Origin: Mortierella sp. BCC40632
Lineage: Eukaryota; Mortierellomycota; Mortierellomycetes; Mortierellales; Mortierellaceae
DNA: 64,000 nucleotides
Assembly: GCA_011634665.1 (NCBI GenBank)
Contig: WAEK01000002.1
Location: 2,183,501 to 2,247,500, forward strand
Reading direction: 5' to 3'
The translations under genes and the position numbers were made by a program. This document shows, in pieces, positions 1 to 10,614 of this stretch. The notes under the pieces are model-generated. The model was not told where the DNA came from. It saw only the letters and a program-made list of their open reading frames with translations, and ran no database searches. The first letter of the stretch is position 1, and each line of letters begins with the position of its first letter.

Positions 1-249
1 AAACATCGTATTGTCTCTCTCCAGATGAGTGGCTCCTGGGGGATCAACGACATGGTCTCCTATTTATTTTGTCAGCTGAGCAGCACTTGCCCTCCCCCCC
101 AACGGATAAAACTTATTGGACGAAGGAGTAACAGTCCAATACCATGTACAAAATGCCTGTCCCCGCACTTTTTTGCTCCCTTCCTTTCCGCCCCAACACC
201 TGCTCTTCCTTGAAAAAGATCTCACGGATGTCAACCAAAAGACACAGAC

Positions 250-1359
250 ATGCACATAAACCTGAACCCGGACCTGAACAACATTGATACCACCTTCAGT
301 CAAGAGTCCTCCACTCAGCAGACCCAATCCCAACCACTCTCACACAAACGCAAGCGATATGACAAAATGGTCAGTGGGACTAGGGTTCTATCATTTCTAT
401 GTTGATTTCTAGGCAATAGTGACAGTGCATAATCGAGTCGACTAAACTTCCCTCCCTTATGCTTTTAGCTTTGGAGCGACCACGCTGTGGGGGAAAGCGA
501 CTCCCTCCTTAAGGAGCTGAGTCAAAAAAGATTAGATCCGAACGACTTCTATTTACGACGGACATCATCAGCTCAGAGAAGGTTTTCCCATGGCCGTTTC
601 TTCTCTCGTCATAAACCACTTCAGAGAGAACTCTCCAATGGTTACATTCTCACCTTTCCCAAAAAGGTGTTCAATGGTGCGTAAAAAAATATCATGTAAT
701 TAAGTTTCTTAGATAATAGGTGTTACTGACAGCATCTTGTTCGATCTTGGATAGAACTTACAAAGAACCATCCTCCTCTGCTCAAAAAGAAGCTCTACGA
801 CATCATTGATGTGTATTTCGACAGGGTTGTGAAGGGATATAATGCGAGAGATAAAAGCCTTGAGTTTACAAAATACATCAAGAATGGATGGTTGTTCTTT
901 TGTATTTACCAGAACTATGGCGCTCTGCCTCTTCCAGAGTTCGATGGAGCCAGAACACTTGCGGATATCAATACCAGTGTCTCGATCAAGATAGGCTACT
1001 CCAGTGATATTATCATGCTCAAGAATCCCCCTGTGCTTCGGAAAAAGAATTGTGGAATTATGACCCAAGGTGAAATGGTTCACTTCCCATCCGAGGACAA
1101 CAAAAAAGTCCCATTTTGCTACCTCTTTGAGCAAATCTTACAAGCAATTTACCAAGCGCACCAATATAACAGCTGGTGCAGATGCGGAGCGAGGCACATA
1201 ATGATATACCGTTTTGACCGATTCAAACATGAGTCCTCGGTCGACGCTTTCAGAGCTACCATGCGTCTCATACGACCAGTGGCAGAAAAGTGGATGAATG
1301 CTCTAGTAGAGCTGGAAGACGCGTATCTAGAAGTTACTTCTTACTGGTCAGTTCAATAA
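250..1359 (+). CDS. Unrecognised 310-aa protein, three exons
   Basis: I do not recognise this protein. Three exons (250-369, 469-676, 755-1359) join in phase through GT-AG introns of 99 and 78 nt and give 310 residues. The N-terminal 40 residues are polar and end in a basic patch (HKRKRYDK). The rest looks like one globular domain rich in aromatic residues, with a CRC motif near residue 235 and a helical C-terminus ending SYWSVQ. There is no signal peptide and no clear membrane segment. The start is the first in-frame ATG found upstream, but a CCAG just before position 25 could be an acceptor, so an earlier exon outside the window is possible. The phase match across both introns is the main evidence that it is a real gene. 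Confidence 0.6.
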
Positions 1360-1948
1360 ATGGTCGACCTGGCTGGCTCACCATGAACCTTTGAATGTAT
1401 AGCAATGCCCAATGCAGTTATTTCGGAAGAAAACCTCCCACACCAGCGCATGAGTCCATACTCTAGCCTATCCTACCTCTCACCATGATGGGTGTAATGG
1501 GCGTGATACAGATTGTCCTAAGAGGTTCGAGTCCGAAGAGATGTGGGCGGCGTCACAAGGGACTGGTAGGAAGAGTTGACAACAGTCGATCACTGGAACG
1601 GTTAAACAAGCATCCAAGTTGGCCTGGGCAGAGAAGGTTAAAGGTGTTCCCACCTATCCGAGCACACCCCACAAAAAGCTTGCGGCTCAGCGCCAACGAC
1701 GTCTCCGAAGGGTAGACTCATTTCATGTCCATGACAGTTTCTGCTTACTCAGGTCATGGACGCGCTTATCTCTCTTTCCCACCTTTCATCCGTTTTCTTC
1801 GTCTCTTTTTTCTCCATCGTCTCATCCCAGCTCATTTTATCTCATCTCGTTTCATCTCATTCCATCGCGTCCTTCCTCGCCGTTCACTTTAGCTTGTACA
1901 TCCTACCAATCGGTTCATTTCCCATTAAATTTTAACCTCCCCATCGAC
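1360..1948. other. Intergenic: acyl-CoA oxidase upstream region
   Basis: No gene is visible. From about 1770 to the start codon the plus strand is strongly pyrimidine-rich (TTTC/TCTC/CATC runs), typical of a fungal 5' leader. A GGTTCGAGTCC word at 1523 resembles a tRNA B box, but no cloverleaf can be folded around it. Confidence 0.5.
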
Positions 1949-2902
1949 ATGCCTACCGTCGAGAACCAACAACAGCTCGATATCGCTGCTGAACGTGCCC
2001 GGTGCACTTTCAACCCCGCTCAACTGACCCCGCTCTTCTACGGAGGCGAAGAGAACCTCAAGGATCTCAAGAAAATCGAGGCTCTTGTCGACAATGACCC
2101 TGTCTTTGACCGCTCCGATCGTTACTTTCTCGGACGTACTGAGGTAAGGAAGGAGGGCTTTCATTTTTGTTGGGTTCATCCAGGATATTTATGACGTTCG
2201 CCTAACCTTTCTCGTGTTTGCATGTCTTCTATCACACCACAAAGCGTTTCCAACGAGCGCTGCCGATGGTGAAGCGATATGTCGAGCTTCGAAACCAACA
2301 TGGGTTTACTCCAGAGGAATCTGCATACTTCAAAATCTACATTGATGACTACATCCCTGTAAGTATATCGCTTTGTCTAGATCAACGTTAGTAGTAGAGA
2401 GTGTCTGTTGACCAGCATCTTTGTCAATTGCCTTATGCTGTATAGGTTCACCTTCATGAATGCAAGTATCGTCTTGAGATATATCTTCCTCCTACGAGCC
2501 TGCGATTCCTGAATGATGCCCTCGCTTTGCATATATTCTGGGAATGATCTGGGGAAATGAGAGGCTGACTTTCTATATGGTGTATCATAATCCTTACATT
2601 AGCCATGTTTTTGCCTGTTCTTCAAGCTCAGGCCAGTGATGAGCAGCTCAAGGTCTGGGGCCCTCCTGCTAAAAACTTTAATTACATTGGGTGGTAAGTT
2701 TTTAGATTTTTGACTTGCTGATTCCACTCAAAAGAACATTCGAACTAACAGTGTCTTCCACCTTACAATCTGGAACTACATAGCTATGCGCAAACCGAGC
2801 TTGGTCACGGAAGTATGTTTTCCGAGTTGAAGCTCCGTGGAGCTTTGAATCTTCCATTAGCAGTACACTTACTTACTTACTTACTAACTAACTAACTTCT
2901 TA

Positions 2903-2942
<40 letters not shown>

Positions 2943-4969
2943 CTGGTGAATTACGCCAGGCAATCTCTCGCGACTTGAGACTACTGCTACTCTGGACATT
3001 GAGCGGGACCAATGGGTGATCGACTCCCCTACGCAATCTTCAGCAAAATTTTGGATCGGAACTCTTGGTAAGATGGCCAATCATGCTATTGTCCAGGCGA
3101 GACTGATCATCAACGAGAAGGACTATGGCGCACATCCGTTCTTGGTGCCAATTCGGTCGCTCAAGGACCATACGCTCCTTCCTGGAGTCATGATCAAAGA
3201 CCAAGGACCCAAGCAGGGGGCTATCTCAATGGATAATGGTTACGCGCGCTTTGACCACGTTCGTATTCCTCGTGAGAATGTATGTACCATTTTCTGTTAG
3301 CTTTTCCTTTTAAAATGAGTGATTGGTGAGTACATAGTCCTGACCAAAGCAATATGTTTTCCTCTCAGATGCTTATGCGTTTCTCTAAAGTCTCAAGAGA
3401 AGGAGTCTATTCCAAGCCGATCCATCCCAAGCTCGCCTATGGTGGTATGACCGCAGTGAGGACTACTCTTATCAATCACTCTGCCCTTTCAATGGCCCGA
3501 GGTAAGATCTTTCACACCATTACTTCCATAGTCAGCCCATTCGGAGGTGGATCAAGGGTGCCACTGAATCTCATTTCACTGTGCTAATGTAAATCTATTC
3601 CGGTATCTGGGGCCAATAGCTGCAACTATCGCTACCCGATACAGTGCTGTCCGTCGTCAAGGAAATGTCAACATGGCAACGGACCTCGAGACACAGGTAT
3701 TGGACTACCCATCCGTCCAATACAGGATCTTGCCATTAATCTCGCACGCTTTCGCTACCATCTTCTCGGGTTACTGGATGAACGAAATGTACGCTCAGTA
3801 CAACGCTGATATTTCCAAGGGAGACGCATCGTTGCTCAAGGATGTCCATGTGTATTCCTCTGGACTGAAGTCCTACTGCACAAAGATTGGGGCGGATGGA
3901 ATTGAGGAAGCTAGACGATGCCTTGGTGGACACGGTTATTCATTGTTCTCGGGCATGATTGACTTTCATCGTCAGTTCTTAGCCACTGTCACATATGAAG
4001 GCGAGAATGCACTTTTGACGGTACGTGGGCTGATCATTTCAGAGAAAACCATGTTGAGACGCTGGGTCCAGTACAGAAGGTCTGACATCAAAGTCCATCT
4101 TTTATTTATTTATATATAGCAACAAGTGTCGCGCTATCTGCTCAAGCTCTACAAGGATGTGCTCCGTGGTTCTGATGTCCATCTCTCGCCAGCATCCAAG
4201 TACATCTTTTCGCTGTACCATCACAACTTATTTGTGAAGCAGCGTTGCTCAGCGCACTCCATCAAAGACTTTTATCGGCCTGAGGTTGTCCTCAGTGCAT
4301 TCCAGCACCGTGCTGCTCGCCTGATCTACGAACTCGCTGAAGCCGAAAAGAATGGTCTTTCTTGGTCGGAACTCAACCTTGAATGTATGCGACTGTCCAA
4401 GGTAAGAACGAGGGATTTTTCTATTTTTTTCTTTGGACCTTGATTTCTAGAATCTCTTGAGTTTCTGTCTAAACATCTCCCCCTTACTATAACAGGCGCA
4501 CGTGCAATACATCATGGTCGAGAACTTTTACAATGGATTAGAGAAGCGCTTTGGCAATGCTGCAACTGAGGATCAGCAAAAGCTGTATGCTGCTGTGCAA
4601 TCCGTCTACAACCTCCATGTCTTCTGGACCTTGGAGACTGAGTTAGGCGAGTTCCTTGAGGATGCATACTTCTCGCCTGAGCAGGCGCAGTGGGTACGAC
4701 AAGGTTTGAAAGAGGCTCTAAAGAGCGTACGACCGAATGCAGTAGGATTCGCAGATTGCTTTGGGTTCTCGGACACCTTCCTCAACTCTGCGCTCGGATC
4801 GTACGACGGCCGCGCGTACGAGCGCCTTGCTGAGATGACGGAGCGTGAGCCGTTGAATACACAGTTGACAGATAAGAACGGAGTTGTGTGGGGTTACGAG
4901 GAGTACCTGAAGCCTTTGATCCATGGTCAAGTACCTCCCTATAGGGCCAAAGGCGCTTCTAAGTTGTGA
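1949..4969 (+). CDS. POX1: Peroxisomal acyl-CoA oxidase
   Basis: FAD-dependent acyl-CoA oxidase, the first and H2O2-producing step of peroxisomal beta-oxidation (acyl-CoA to trans-2-enoyl-CoA). Ten exons (1949-2143, 2245-2358, 2446-2461, 2603-2693, 2784-2812, 2960-3279, 3369-3501, 3620-4020, 4120-4401, 4496-4969) join in phase to 684 aa, the usual family length. The N-terminal helical domain contains the conserved FLPVLQAQASDEQ. The middle domain has CYAQTELGHGSN and the LETTATLD and AISMDNGYARFDH blocks, followed by QVLDYPSVQYRI and the EEARRCLGGHGY region. The C-terminus is SKL, a canonical PTS1 signal. Exon 3 is only 16 nt and the intron after it starts with GC (GCAAGT), which is the only donor that keeps the frame. 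The number of paralogues cannot be judged here. Confidence 0.93.
2906..2942 (+). repeat. Poly-T tract of 37 nt in an acyl-CoA oxidase intron
   Basis: An uninterrupted T run lies just after short TTAC/TAAC tandem repeats (about 2868-2895) and shortly before the CCAG acceptor of exon 6. It probably serves as the polypyrimidine tract. Confidence 0.9.
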
Positions 4970-5902
4970 ATGTAGATCCTCTCTCCCTTTGATGAGTAAT
5001 AATACACAAATTCATTTTGTTGTTTCTAATTGAGGAGGCCAATGTCTGGATCATGCTGGAACCTATGGACAGGATTCATGCAGGGACATGGAGAGGTGCG
5101 ACGCCCAGAAAATTTTTCTTACCCGACGCGGCTGTCACAAGGGCGCGGGCAGGCCTTCCTTTGTTTCGGGCGTCGAGAACGTCCAATGACCGTACGCAAA
5201 TTGGATTGACAGACTGGCATGGCTGGGACCAGCCAGGATGTGGAGGGGAGGGAGAAGAGAGAAAGGAGGGAAAAGAGGAAAAGAGGAAAGCAGGGAGGAA
5301 GAGAGCGAATAGATACTCGTTTCTTTATGAGGAGTTGATCTGGGCTTTTTTTCCTCAGTATCGCTCCGCCCTGTTGTGCTGCAATTTTCCATTTTTATTG
5401 CAGTCGGAGGTGCTCTTGCAGCATCAAGAGAGCGGACTATTGTTTGTTCCCTCACACAAGGACGCAGCGATGCATCTGCATGTACGTGTGCATCCTTGTC
5501 CAGCAGACCTGGAGCAGGGGCCGGGCCGAACCCTGCGCGGGCTGTATTGCAGGCGAGGGCGTCTGCGACTCAGCCCCGTCAAGCCATGCCAAGCCATTGA
5601 ACAGCAGTTTGCATTGAGACCTTTTCTGACTGGCGTAGGGGATTCTCTCTTCCTCTTTTTCAACTTCTCTCTCTCTCTCACTCTCTTTCTCTTTCTCTCT
5701 CACTTACTCCCACTCTTCTCTCTGAACCACGCGCATTTTCTCACTCTCTCTTGACAGCTTGTACCATCGGCCCTTTTCTCTCGCCTTTTCTGGCTCCCGC
5801 CCCTCCTCTCCCTCCTTCCCCTTATTCATAACGCCCTCTCCATTTCACCATCGAAGCGTAGACCGACCTGCCTCCTTCACGCCCTGTCCACCTGTTTCAA
5901 CC
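4970..5902. other. Intergenic: 3' end of POX1 and leader of the Bni4-like gene
   Basis: No convincing gene. A purine-rich stretch at 5235-5305 and a (TC)n-rich stretch at 5655-5740 dominate. The open frame upstream of 5903 is low-complexity and has no ATG of its own, so I read 5650-5902 as the 5' leader of the downstream gene. Confidence 0.5.
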
Positions 5903-7999
5903 ATGAGTGAGCCAATCCCTGTTGCCCCATCTACCCGTGCTGAGCCCGGCCCGGGCAACAGCCGCAGCTCCCTTCCACAAAATGGTCCTCCGCGCTCGCC
6001 GCCACACCCGCTTGAATACGAGCATGCATCTCGCCTGCAGTCGCATGTGGACCATCCACCTCACAGCCCGCTCTCGCATCCTCCGGCCCACTCTCATCAA
6101 CTGTATCCTTCATGGATGGCTGCACCTCCCCTCCAGCCACTACTTTCGAGTGACTCGGTCCAGTCAAGTCGTTCTTCTTTTCAACATCCATCCGCAGAGT
6201 CCATCCTTCAACAGCACGCACACCTCCGCTCTGCTACAGGAAACACAAGCAACCCAGGCCCTATCCTGACCTTCTCCCCTTCGCCAGCTATAGCACCAAC
6301 GATCACACCGGCCCAGCTTCCGGTGCCCGAGACCACCGTCACCGATATGGATTACCAAGGCAGAGACAGCGTCAGCAGCCGAAGCAACAGCACCAGCAGC
6401 ACTAGCAGCGTTGGTAGTGCAATCAGTGCTGACAGCAGTATGAGTGCTGAGGACTCTTTCCAACCGAAGAGTGCCATTTCCTCTCCCTACCACCATCACC
6501 TTGCTCCACCTGAGGAAAAGTCAGGTCGTCGAAGATGGTCTTTGACAGGGCGGTTCTTTGAGAAGCGCCGGAGCAATCCCGAGGATGTGCCTGCTCCAAA
6601 TTCTTTCCCCCGTCACTCCAAACTTGGTAATGGTAACGGCAACGGCAACGGGCTCCATCCCGACAACAAGAGTGAGTCAAGCAGTACCAACAGCAGCAGA
6701 CGCTCAAGCCTTGTAGACTTTCCCAGAGCCCTTCTTACCTCCCTCCGTCGAAGTTCGCTCTCGGGGACAATTGGTTCCAGCTGGTCTAGAGGATCGTCAA
6801 GAGAACGAGACTCCAGGTGTGGCTGCGGAAGCAATGATGACGATGACGATGACGATGACGACGAAAACGAGGCAAAAGAACTCCGGAAAGACCGAGAGTA
6901 CGAGAAGAAGAAGGCACGCGAGGCAGATATCGATGTGCTCGGTCTCACAGGCGGGTCGCCTTATGTTACGCTAGCCAGACCCAAAGCCCCTCCGCAGAGT
7001 CCAAGAAGACTCTCGCAGAAGCCTTTGCCAAGAAGCATTCTAAAGAAGCGGTTGTCGGACGCCGCTCCGCTGGAGGCCGGAGATGTCACTTCAGCAGCAA
7101 TTGCAAATGCAGGAAATCCAGATGGTGCGGTTCCTGCCATAAGACAGGCGACAGAGACGCCCTCTTCAGCCTCATCGACAACAATGACATCAGAATCAAC
7201 TACGCTGAAAGTCGCAGAGACGCCGACATCGTTGGCTTCATCGCCTAGGAACAACTCTAGAGCGTCAATCCTCACCTCTGAGAATGTGCACCCAATGGCT
7301 TCCCCAGATATGACGGACGCCGATGCCAGCCTTCTACCTTCACCAGACCATCGTGCTCGCCTCTTGACCCATTCGCCCAAGCTTAGTCATCGAGAGGTAT
7401 TCAAAAGCAGTCCTGCGACACCACTCGACGAGGAAGAGACAGAGGCAACTGCAAACAAGGACGAAAACTCGAACACCGGAAAACCGGAGTCATCAACGGG
7501 CGCCAACAAGTCTACAGATGCTATTTCACCAGCAGAATCCTCTACTTCAACTCTAACAGCGACAGGAAGATCCTCTCCCTCTAAAGGAGCAGCTATTCCT
7601 TTGGATTTTACCCCGGGAATGCAGTCGAACACCTCCCGAAACCGGGTAACGGAACGTAACCAAGACATGATCTCGCAGGATGAAATGTTGACGCAGGAGA
7701 TGATGTCCCTGGGTGCACGATCACAAGAGACGGGAAGTTCGTACTACGACTCAATGGGATACCTTGGTCTAGGACTCGATGGACGGAGGGGCAAGAGGAG
7801 GTCAATTAATTTTTTGGACAGAGTCGAGGTCATTCCAGCCCACCGAAAGTCTGTTTACAATCGTCAGTCGGATAAGCGTGCGACCTTCAAGACGTTGACA
7901 CCAGATATGAAGAGCGAGATACGAGACGAATTGAACAACTATAAGCTCAGGGAAATGGCTGTCCATGTCGAGAGTATGGGCAACACTGCCTTTCACTAG
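5903..7999 (+). CDS. Bni4-like protein phosphatase 1 targeting protein
   Basis: Single-exon gene of 698 aa starting at the first ATG (MSEPIPV). The frame is open 144 nt further upstream but without an ATG. Most of the protein is disordered: Pro/Ser-rich to about residue 200, a basic GRRRWSLTGRFF patch near 210, an NGNGNGN run, and an aspartate run near 315. The last ~70 residues are conserved-looking: RRSINF (an RVxF-type PP1 docking site), then HRKSVYNRQSDKRATF, LTPDMKSEIRDELNNYK and a NTAFH end. From memory this has the same layout as the C-terminus shared by yeast Bni4 and Afr1 (VxF, YxR, LTP, IKDELNxFK, terminal THFF). Bni4 brings Glc7/PP1 and chitin synthase to the bud neck. The family call rests only on this tail, and the role in septum or cell-wall placement is inferred. 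Confidence 0.65.
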   Translation: MSEPIPVAPSTRAEPGPGNSRSSLPQNGPPRSPPHPLEYEHASRLQSHVDHPPHSPLSHPPAHSHQLYPSWMAAPPLQPLLSSDSVQSSRSSFQHPSAESILQQHAHLRSATGNTSNPGPILTFSPSPAIAPTITPAQLPVPETTVTDMDYQGRDSVSSRSNSTSSTSSVGSAISADSSMSAEDSFQPKSAISSPYHHHLAPPEEKSGRRRWSLTGRFFEKRRSNPEDVPAPNSFPRHSKLGNGNGNGNGLHPDNKSESSSTNSSRRSSLVDFPRALLTSLRRSSLSGTIGSSWSRGSSRERDSRCGCGSNDDDDDDDDDENEAKELRKDREYEKKKAREADIDVLGLTGGSPYVTLARPKAPPQSPRRLSQKPLPRSILKKRLSDAAPLEAGDVTSAAIANAGNPDGAVPAIRQATETPSSASSTTMTSESTTLKVAETPTSLASSPRNNSRASILTSENVHPMASPDMTDADASLLPSPDHRARLLTHSPKLSHREVFKSSPATPLDEEETEATANKDENSNTGKPESSTGANKSTDAISPAESSTSTLTATGRSSPSKGAAIPLDFTPGMQSNTSRNRVTERNQDMISQDEMLTQEMMSLGARSQETGSSYYDSMGYLGLGLDGRRGKRRSINFLDRVEVIPAHRKSVYNRQSDKRATFKTLTPDMKSEIRDELNNYKLREMAVHVESMGNTAFH

Positions 8000-10614
8000 G
8001 ATGTAAAAGAAAACCTCACACCACTGAGAACTCGACCATTGAGAAGAGAACGATGCTGGCGTTCGTTTCTTTCCCTCTTTCCCTCTTCTTCTCATCATTT
8101 CTCTCCTCTCCTCTCTCCATTTCCTCTATCCTATGTCTCTCACTGGTGGAGTAGGCCTGTACTTTAGACGTTAATTGTCCTTTTGTAAAAATATATTTGT
8201 ACCTTTGCTATTTTCAACCTGGACTAAAGCTGTTGCTGCTGCCTTGTGTGGGTTCAATTGCTCACAAACAGCTGCTGCTTGCCCCTCCTGACCTACTTCC
8301 CTCCCTCCTTGACGGATAATTTCTGTTCAGAGCTTGTAAGTGGTACCAAAAAAAAACTACAGAACGTGCTTGCTTCACCCGAGTCTCATGAGTGGGGACG
8401 AGTGAGAGGATATCAACTGGGACGTGCTCTCCAGGATGGAAAGTCATTCATCCATACGCGTGATTTCTTTTTTGTTTTTGTTTGTCTTCAAGTTCACCGA
8501 TTGGTCCCATTCCACCATATGGATTTTTGAGTCAATGGAAACTGAGTGAGCCAGAACCTGGAATTCTACTTTCTCTCTTCTCGTAGCGTTATTGATTTCA
8601 AGGCACTCGAAGGGGAACCCATTTGCTTGCTTGGACGTGCTACCTAATTATATCCAATCAAGGATATCGCCGAGAAGAGTAAGAGAAAGAGAAAGAGATA
8701 GAGAGAGGGCCTTACTCCAACCCGTTTAAGATATTGAGGCTTGCTATAGACATTGAACCATGACTCTTCTCTTTCCTTCTTTGGTCCATTCCCTCCATCC
8801 CCTACTCTTCTGATGTCCCCATCCCTCCTCGAGTTAGCCATGTTTGAACGTCTTTTAGTGATTTCACCGAGTGAGGGTGCATATGGAGTCATACGGAGCG
8901 TGGTCTTATTTAGGCAGCGTATAGATCATAAAAATGACAGTATCAACAAAGGCCCCAATCCCTACGCTAAAATGGTCATATCCCTTCGATCTCGATCCTT
9001 ATTGAAATATATAGTAGGGGCTGTATAGATTCACTCGAAAAAAGATGACCTCCCCCCCCCCGCTTGGAGGATCTTGGGACTTTCCTGTTTAGGTCTCTGC
9101 ATCGCCTTTGCATGGGTATCTTATTTCGAATAAATACTAGAAGGTTGTTGGTGCTACAACAAGGTCCTCCTCCGATCAGAAGATCTTTCCATCATCTCTT
9201 GAACCAGTTCTTGGCTCATATCAAGAATGTCTAGCCTGCACCGACAGCCCAGGGAACAGGAGTAAATTTGGGAGCGTTGCGTATCTGGACTGAGCAGGCC
9301 CCGATGCGTGGTAAAAGGCATTACTTCAACTGGCTTCGTGACCAGCCCTGGACTCAAAACAAGATGATAACATGCATATCTAGAACATTCGAGTGTGTAA
9401 GAAGTCACCTTGGGGCAGTTAGAACCATCCCTTAATGATACGAGGTCAGTAAGCTATGGATGAGTGCTTAAGCTAGTAGAAGACATCGGGCGAAATCTAA
9501 ACTGTGAAAAGAGTCCAAAAGCTAGTTGCCTACACTTGAATAGTGAACACATTGTCCTGAGCTTCATGATTGGCGTAGATGGACTCCTGGGGTATGTAGG
9601 TCCGAATGGGACAAGTGGCCTATTTAAGCATGCTGCTGTAGGAGCGAAAGACTTTGCAAACAGGGCAATGTTCTACATTCTGTTTCGGATAGCCATTGAC
9701 GCGAGGATGATGGTCTCCGTTTTCAGATTCCTTTTTCTCTCGTGACGCACAGACCAGCGACTGAGCCCATCTCGACAGTAGCTTAGGTTACGAGCATTTT
9801 GGTGAGTGGCACTTGAGTCTACATCATCACTAGTCATTTACACGCGTTTTTTTTGTTTGGAGGCGTTCCACGCAGTAAAAATGGGGGCGGGGGTTGTTGT
9901 GATGTGGAGGAAGGTAGAAAGGATGTTCACTTTAACGTGAATCCAAGAAACAAATCGGCGATGTATAGCCTCGGGTGAGGGAGGGGCTACGTTCTATGCC
10001 ACGCGCCCTTTTTTACTCCCTCCCCTCTCCCAACTCGTACTCCTTTCAACTTGTTTGTCGAATGCACGAGGAAAAAGGATAAAAAAGAAAGAAAGTGAGA
10101 AACAAACAAAAAAAAATGCTAGGCCTAGTGCACGCAGCAACAAGTAGCTGAGACGCGTGATATCCAATGTCTGCCTTGTTGCCTCAGGTTAGCGGAAAGG
10201 GCCAGCCGAGGATGGTTGCGCTCGAACTCTCGAATCCTGCCGAGCGACAAGAAAGGGGATGATGGAAAGTAAGGAAAAGTGGTCCTTCGCATATACCTCC
10301 AGTGAGGGGATGATTGCTCGTTCACGAGACAAAGGTTCAGAAACAACGGAGGACCCTCTCGACCATGGTCCAAAGAAACAGTTCGGGCGAAACAAGGCAT
10401 AAAAAGAAGTAAGGTTCTCTCCTCTCTTTGCTCTTCTCACCCTTTTTTCTTTGATCGCCTCCACAGTACACCTCAATACCTCGACTTCTTTATTCCAAGA
10501 GATTTCCCTTCTTGATTGTCCAATCTTACCAGCCTTCCTGCTCTGCACCTTTTCGTTCAGTTATTCACAATCTCATCCTTTGAACCTCCAGACTTAAAAG
10601 ACCATATTTTCACC
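8000..10614. other. 2.6-kb intergenic region without recognisable genes
   Basis: The first ~200 bases are the pyrimidine-rich 3' trailer of the Bni4-like gene. The rest has only short open frames with no recognisable protein. Notable points are a C run near 9053, a short poly-A-rich patch at 10080-10115 and a pyrimidine-rich leader at 10420-10610 before the P450. I see no tRNA, transposon ends or long repeats. Confidence 0.5.

Noticed and set aside
1523..1533. GGTTCGAGTCC resembling a tRNA B box
   Set aside because: The flanking five bases on each side do not pair as a T stem, and no acceptor or anticodon stem can be built around it.
8000..10614. Possible pseudogene or transposon remnant in the 2.6-kb gap
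   Set aside because: No terminal repeats, no target duplication and no recognisable protein fragment in any frame.
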